Shown here piece after piece: positions 12,695-17,097 of a stretch of 17,097 nucleotides of DNA; within the stretch, counting starts at the first letter, position 1; each line of letters starts with the position of its first letter. Source of the stretch: CAIOSQ01 sp044359885 (GTDB taxonomy: Bacteria; Pseudomonadota; Alphaproteobacteria; CACIAM-22H2). Under the pieces are notes generated by a model. That model ran no database searches. It was not told the DNA's origin and saw nothing but the letters and a program-made list of their open reading frames with translations. The stretch covers positions 1-17,097 of the forward strand of contig JBIKLI010000052.1 of NCBI GenBank assembly GCA_044359885.1, read 5' to 3'. Made by a program: the position numbers and the translations under genes.

Positions 12695-12700
12695 AGGAGA
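12695..12700 (+). promoter_or_regulatory. Ribosome-binding site deciding the rpoC start
   Basis: AGGAGA lies five bases before ATG 12706. The alternative in-frame TTG at 12652 would add 18 residues not seen in the family and has no such site. Confidence 0.8.
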
Positions 12701-12705
12701 CCAGG

Positions 12706-16947
<4,242 letters not shown>

Positions 16948-16978
16948 CCGGCCTCTTCCAACGACGTTCAAGCGAACG

Positions 16979-17017
16979 CGCCGCTCCCGGGAGCCCCCGG
17001 GAGCGGCGTTTTCGTTT
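16979..17017 (+). terminator. Intrinsic terminator of the cluster, after rpoC
   Basis: A 13-bp perfect stem, CGCCGCTCCCGGG (16979-16991) with CCCGGGAGCGGCG (16996-17008), has an AGCC tetraloop and is followed at once by TTTTCGTTT. It is by far the best + strand terminator in the window. It is one-directional, as there is no T-run on the minus strand. It ends the transcription unit that appears to start at the promoter near 292. Confidence 0.92.
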
Positions 17018-17063
17018 GGGCTTCTGTCTTCGTCGAGGGGTCGCGTCGGGCAGCATGGAGGCG

Positions 17064-17095
17064 GGCAGGAATTGCCGCGCTGGGCAAATCCTGCC
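17064..17095. repeat. Inverted repeat at the window end
   Basis: GGCAGGA-A-TTGCC (17064-17076) pairs with GGCAA-A-TCCTGCC (17083-17095), 12 of 13 positions with one A-A mismatch, around a 6-nt loop. It lies in the 80 bases after the rpoC terminator, where I see no gene. No T-run is visible on the minus-strand side, and the + side is cut off by the window end. It could be a terminator of a converging gene, a dispersed repeat unit or an operator. Confidence 0.45.
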
Positions 17096-17097
17096 GG

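Noticed and set aside
12652..12705. Earlier TTG for rpoC at 12652
   Set aside because: The rare start has no ribosome-binding site, while AGGAGA correctly precedes ATG 12706.

Overview
The window is a core-genome locus of a high-GC alphaproteobacterium, all on the + strand. EF-Tu, RpoB, RpoC and L12 read like Rhodospirillales/Acetobacteraceae-type sequences; that placement is recall-based and tentative. Strong G/C third-position bias and Shine-Dalgarno sites of the AGGAG type are present throughout.

Layout: bases 2-49 are the last 15 codons of an unidentified + strand gene. Bases 50-553 hold terminator-like hairpins (one of them pointing towards the minus strand), a near-consensus sigma-70 promoter at 292-321 and a structured leader of about 225 nt. 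Then come rpsL, rpsG, fusA, tuf, tRNA-Trp(CCA), secE, nusG, rplK, rplA, a 343-nt structured gap, rplJ (GTG start), rplL, rpoB and rpoC. A textbook intrinsic terminator follows at 16979-17017. The last 80 bases hold an inverted repeat and no gene I can support.

Function: the genes supply the ribosome decoding site (S12, S7), the elongation GTPases (EF-G, EF-Tu), the GTPase-stimulating stalk and L1 arm (L11, L1, L10, L12), a translocon subunit (SecE), a transcription factor (NusG) and the two large RNA polymerase subunits. Every protein is full length with its key residues intact. The RpoB rifampicin region and the S12 streptomycin positions are wild-type-like.

The one large-scale oddity is gene order. 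In many proteobacteria the order is tuf-trnW-secE-nusG-rplKAJL-rpoBC-rpsL-rpsG-fusA-tuf-rpsJ. Here the rpsL-rpsG-fusA-tuf block lies before trnW-secE, and rpoC ends at a terminator rather than leading into rpsL. This is a circular permutation joined at tuf. I saw only one strong promoter and one strong terminator, so the whole 16.4 kb may be a single transcription unit. tuf also stands out for codon use: all 29 threonine codons are ACG.

I saw no mobile element, CRISPR array, phage gene or unknown protein system. The second-look items are the gene order, the tuf codon use and several structured intergenic RNAs.
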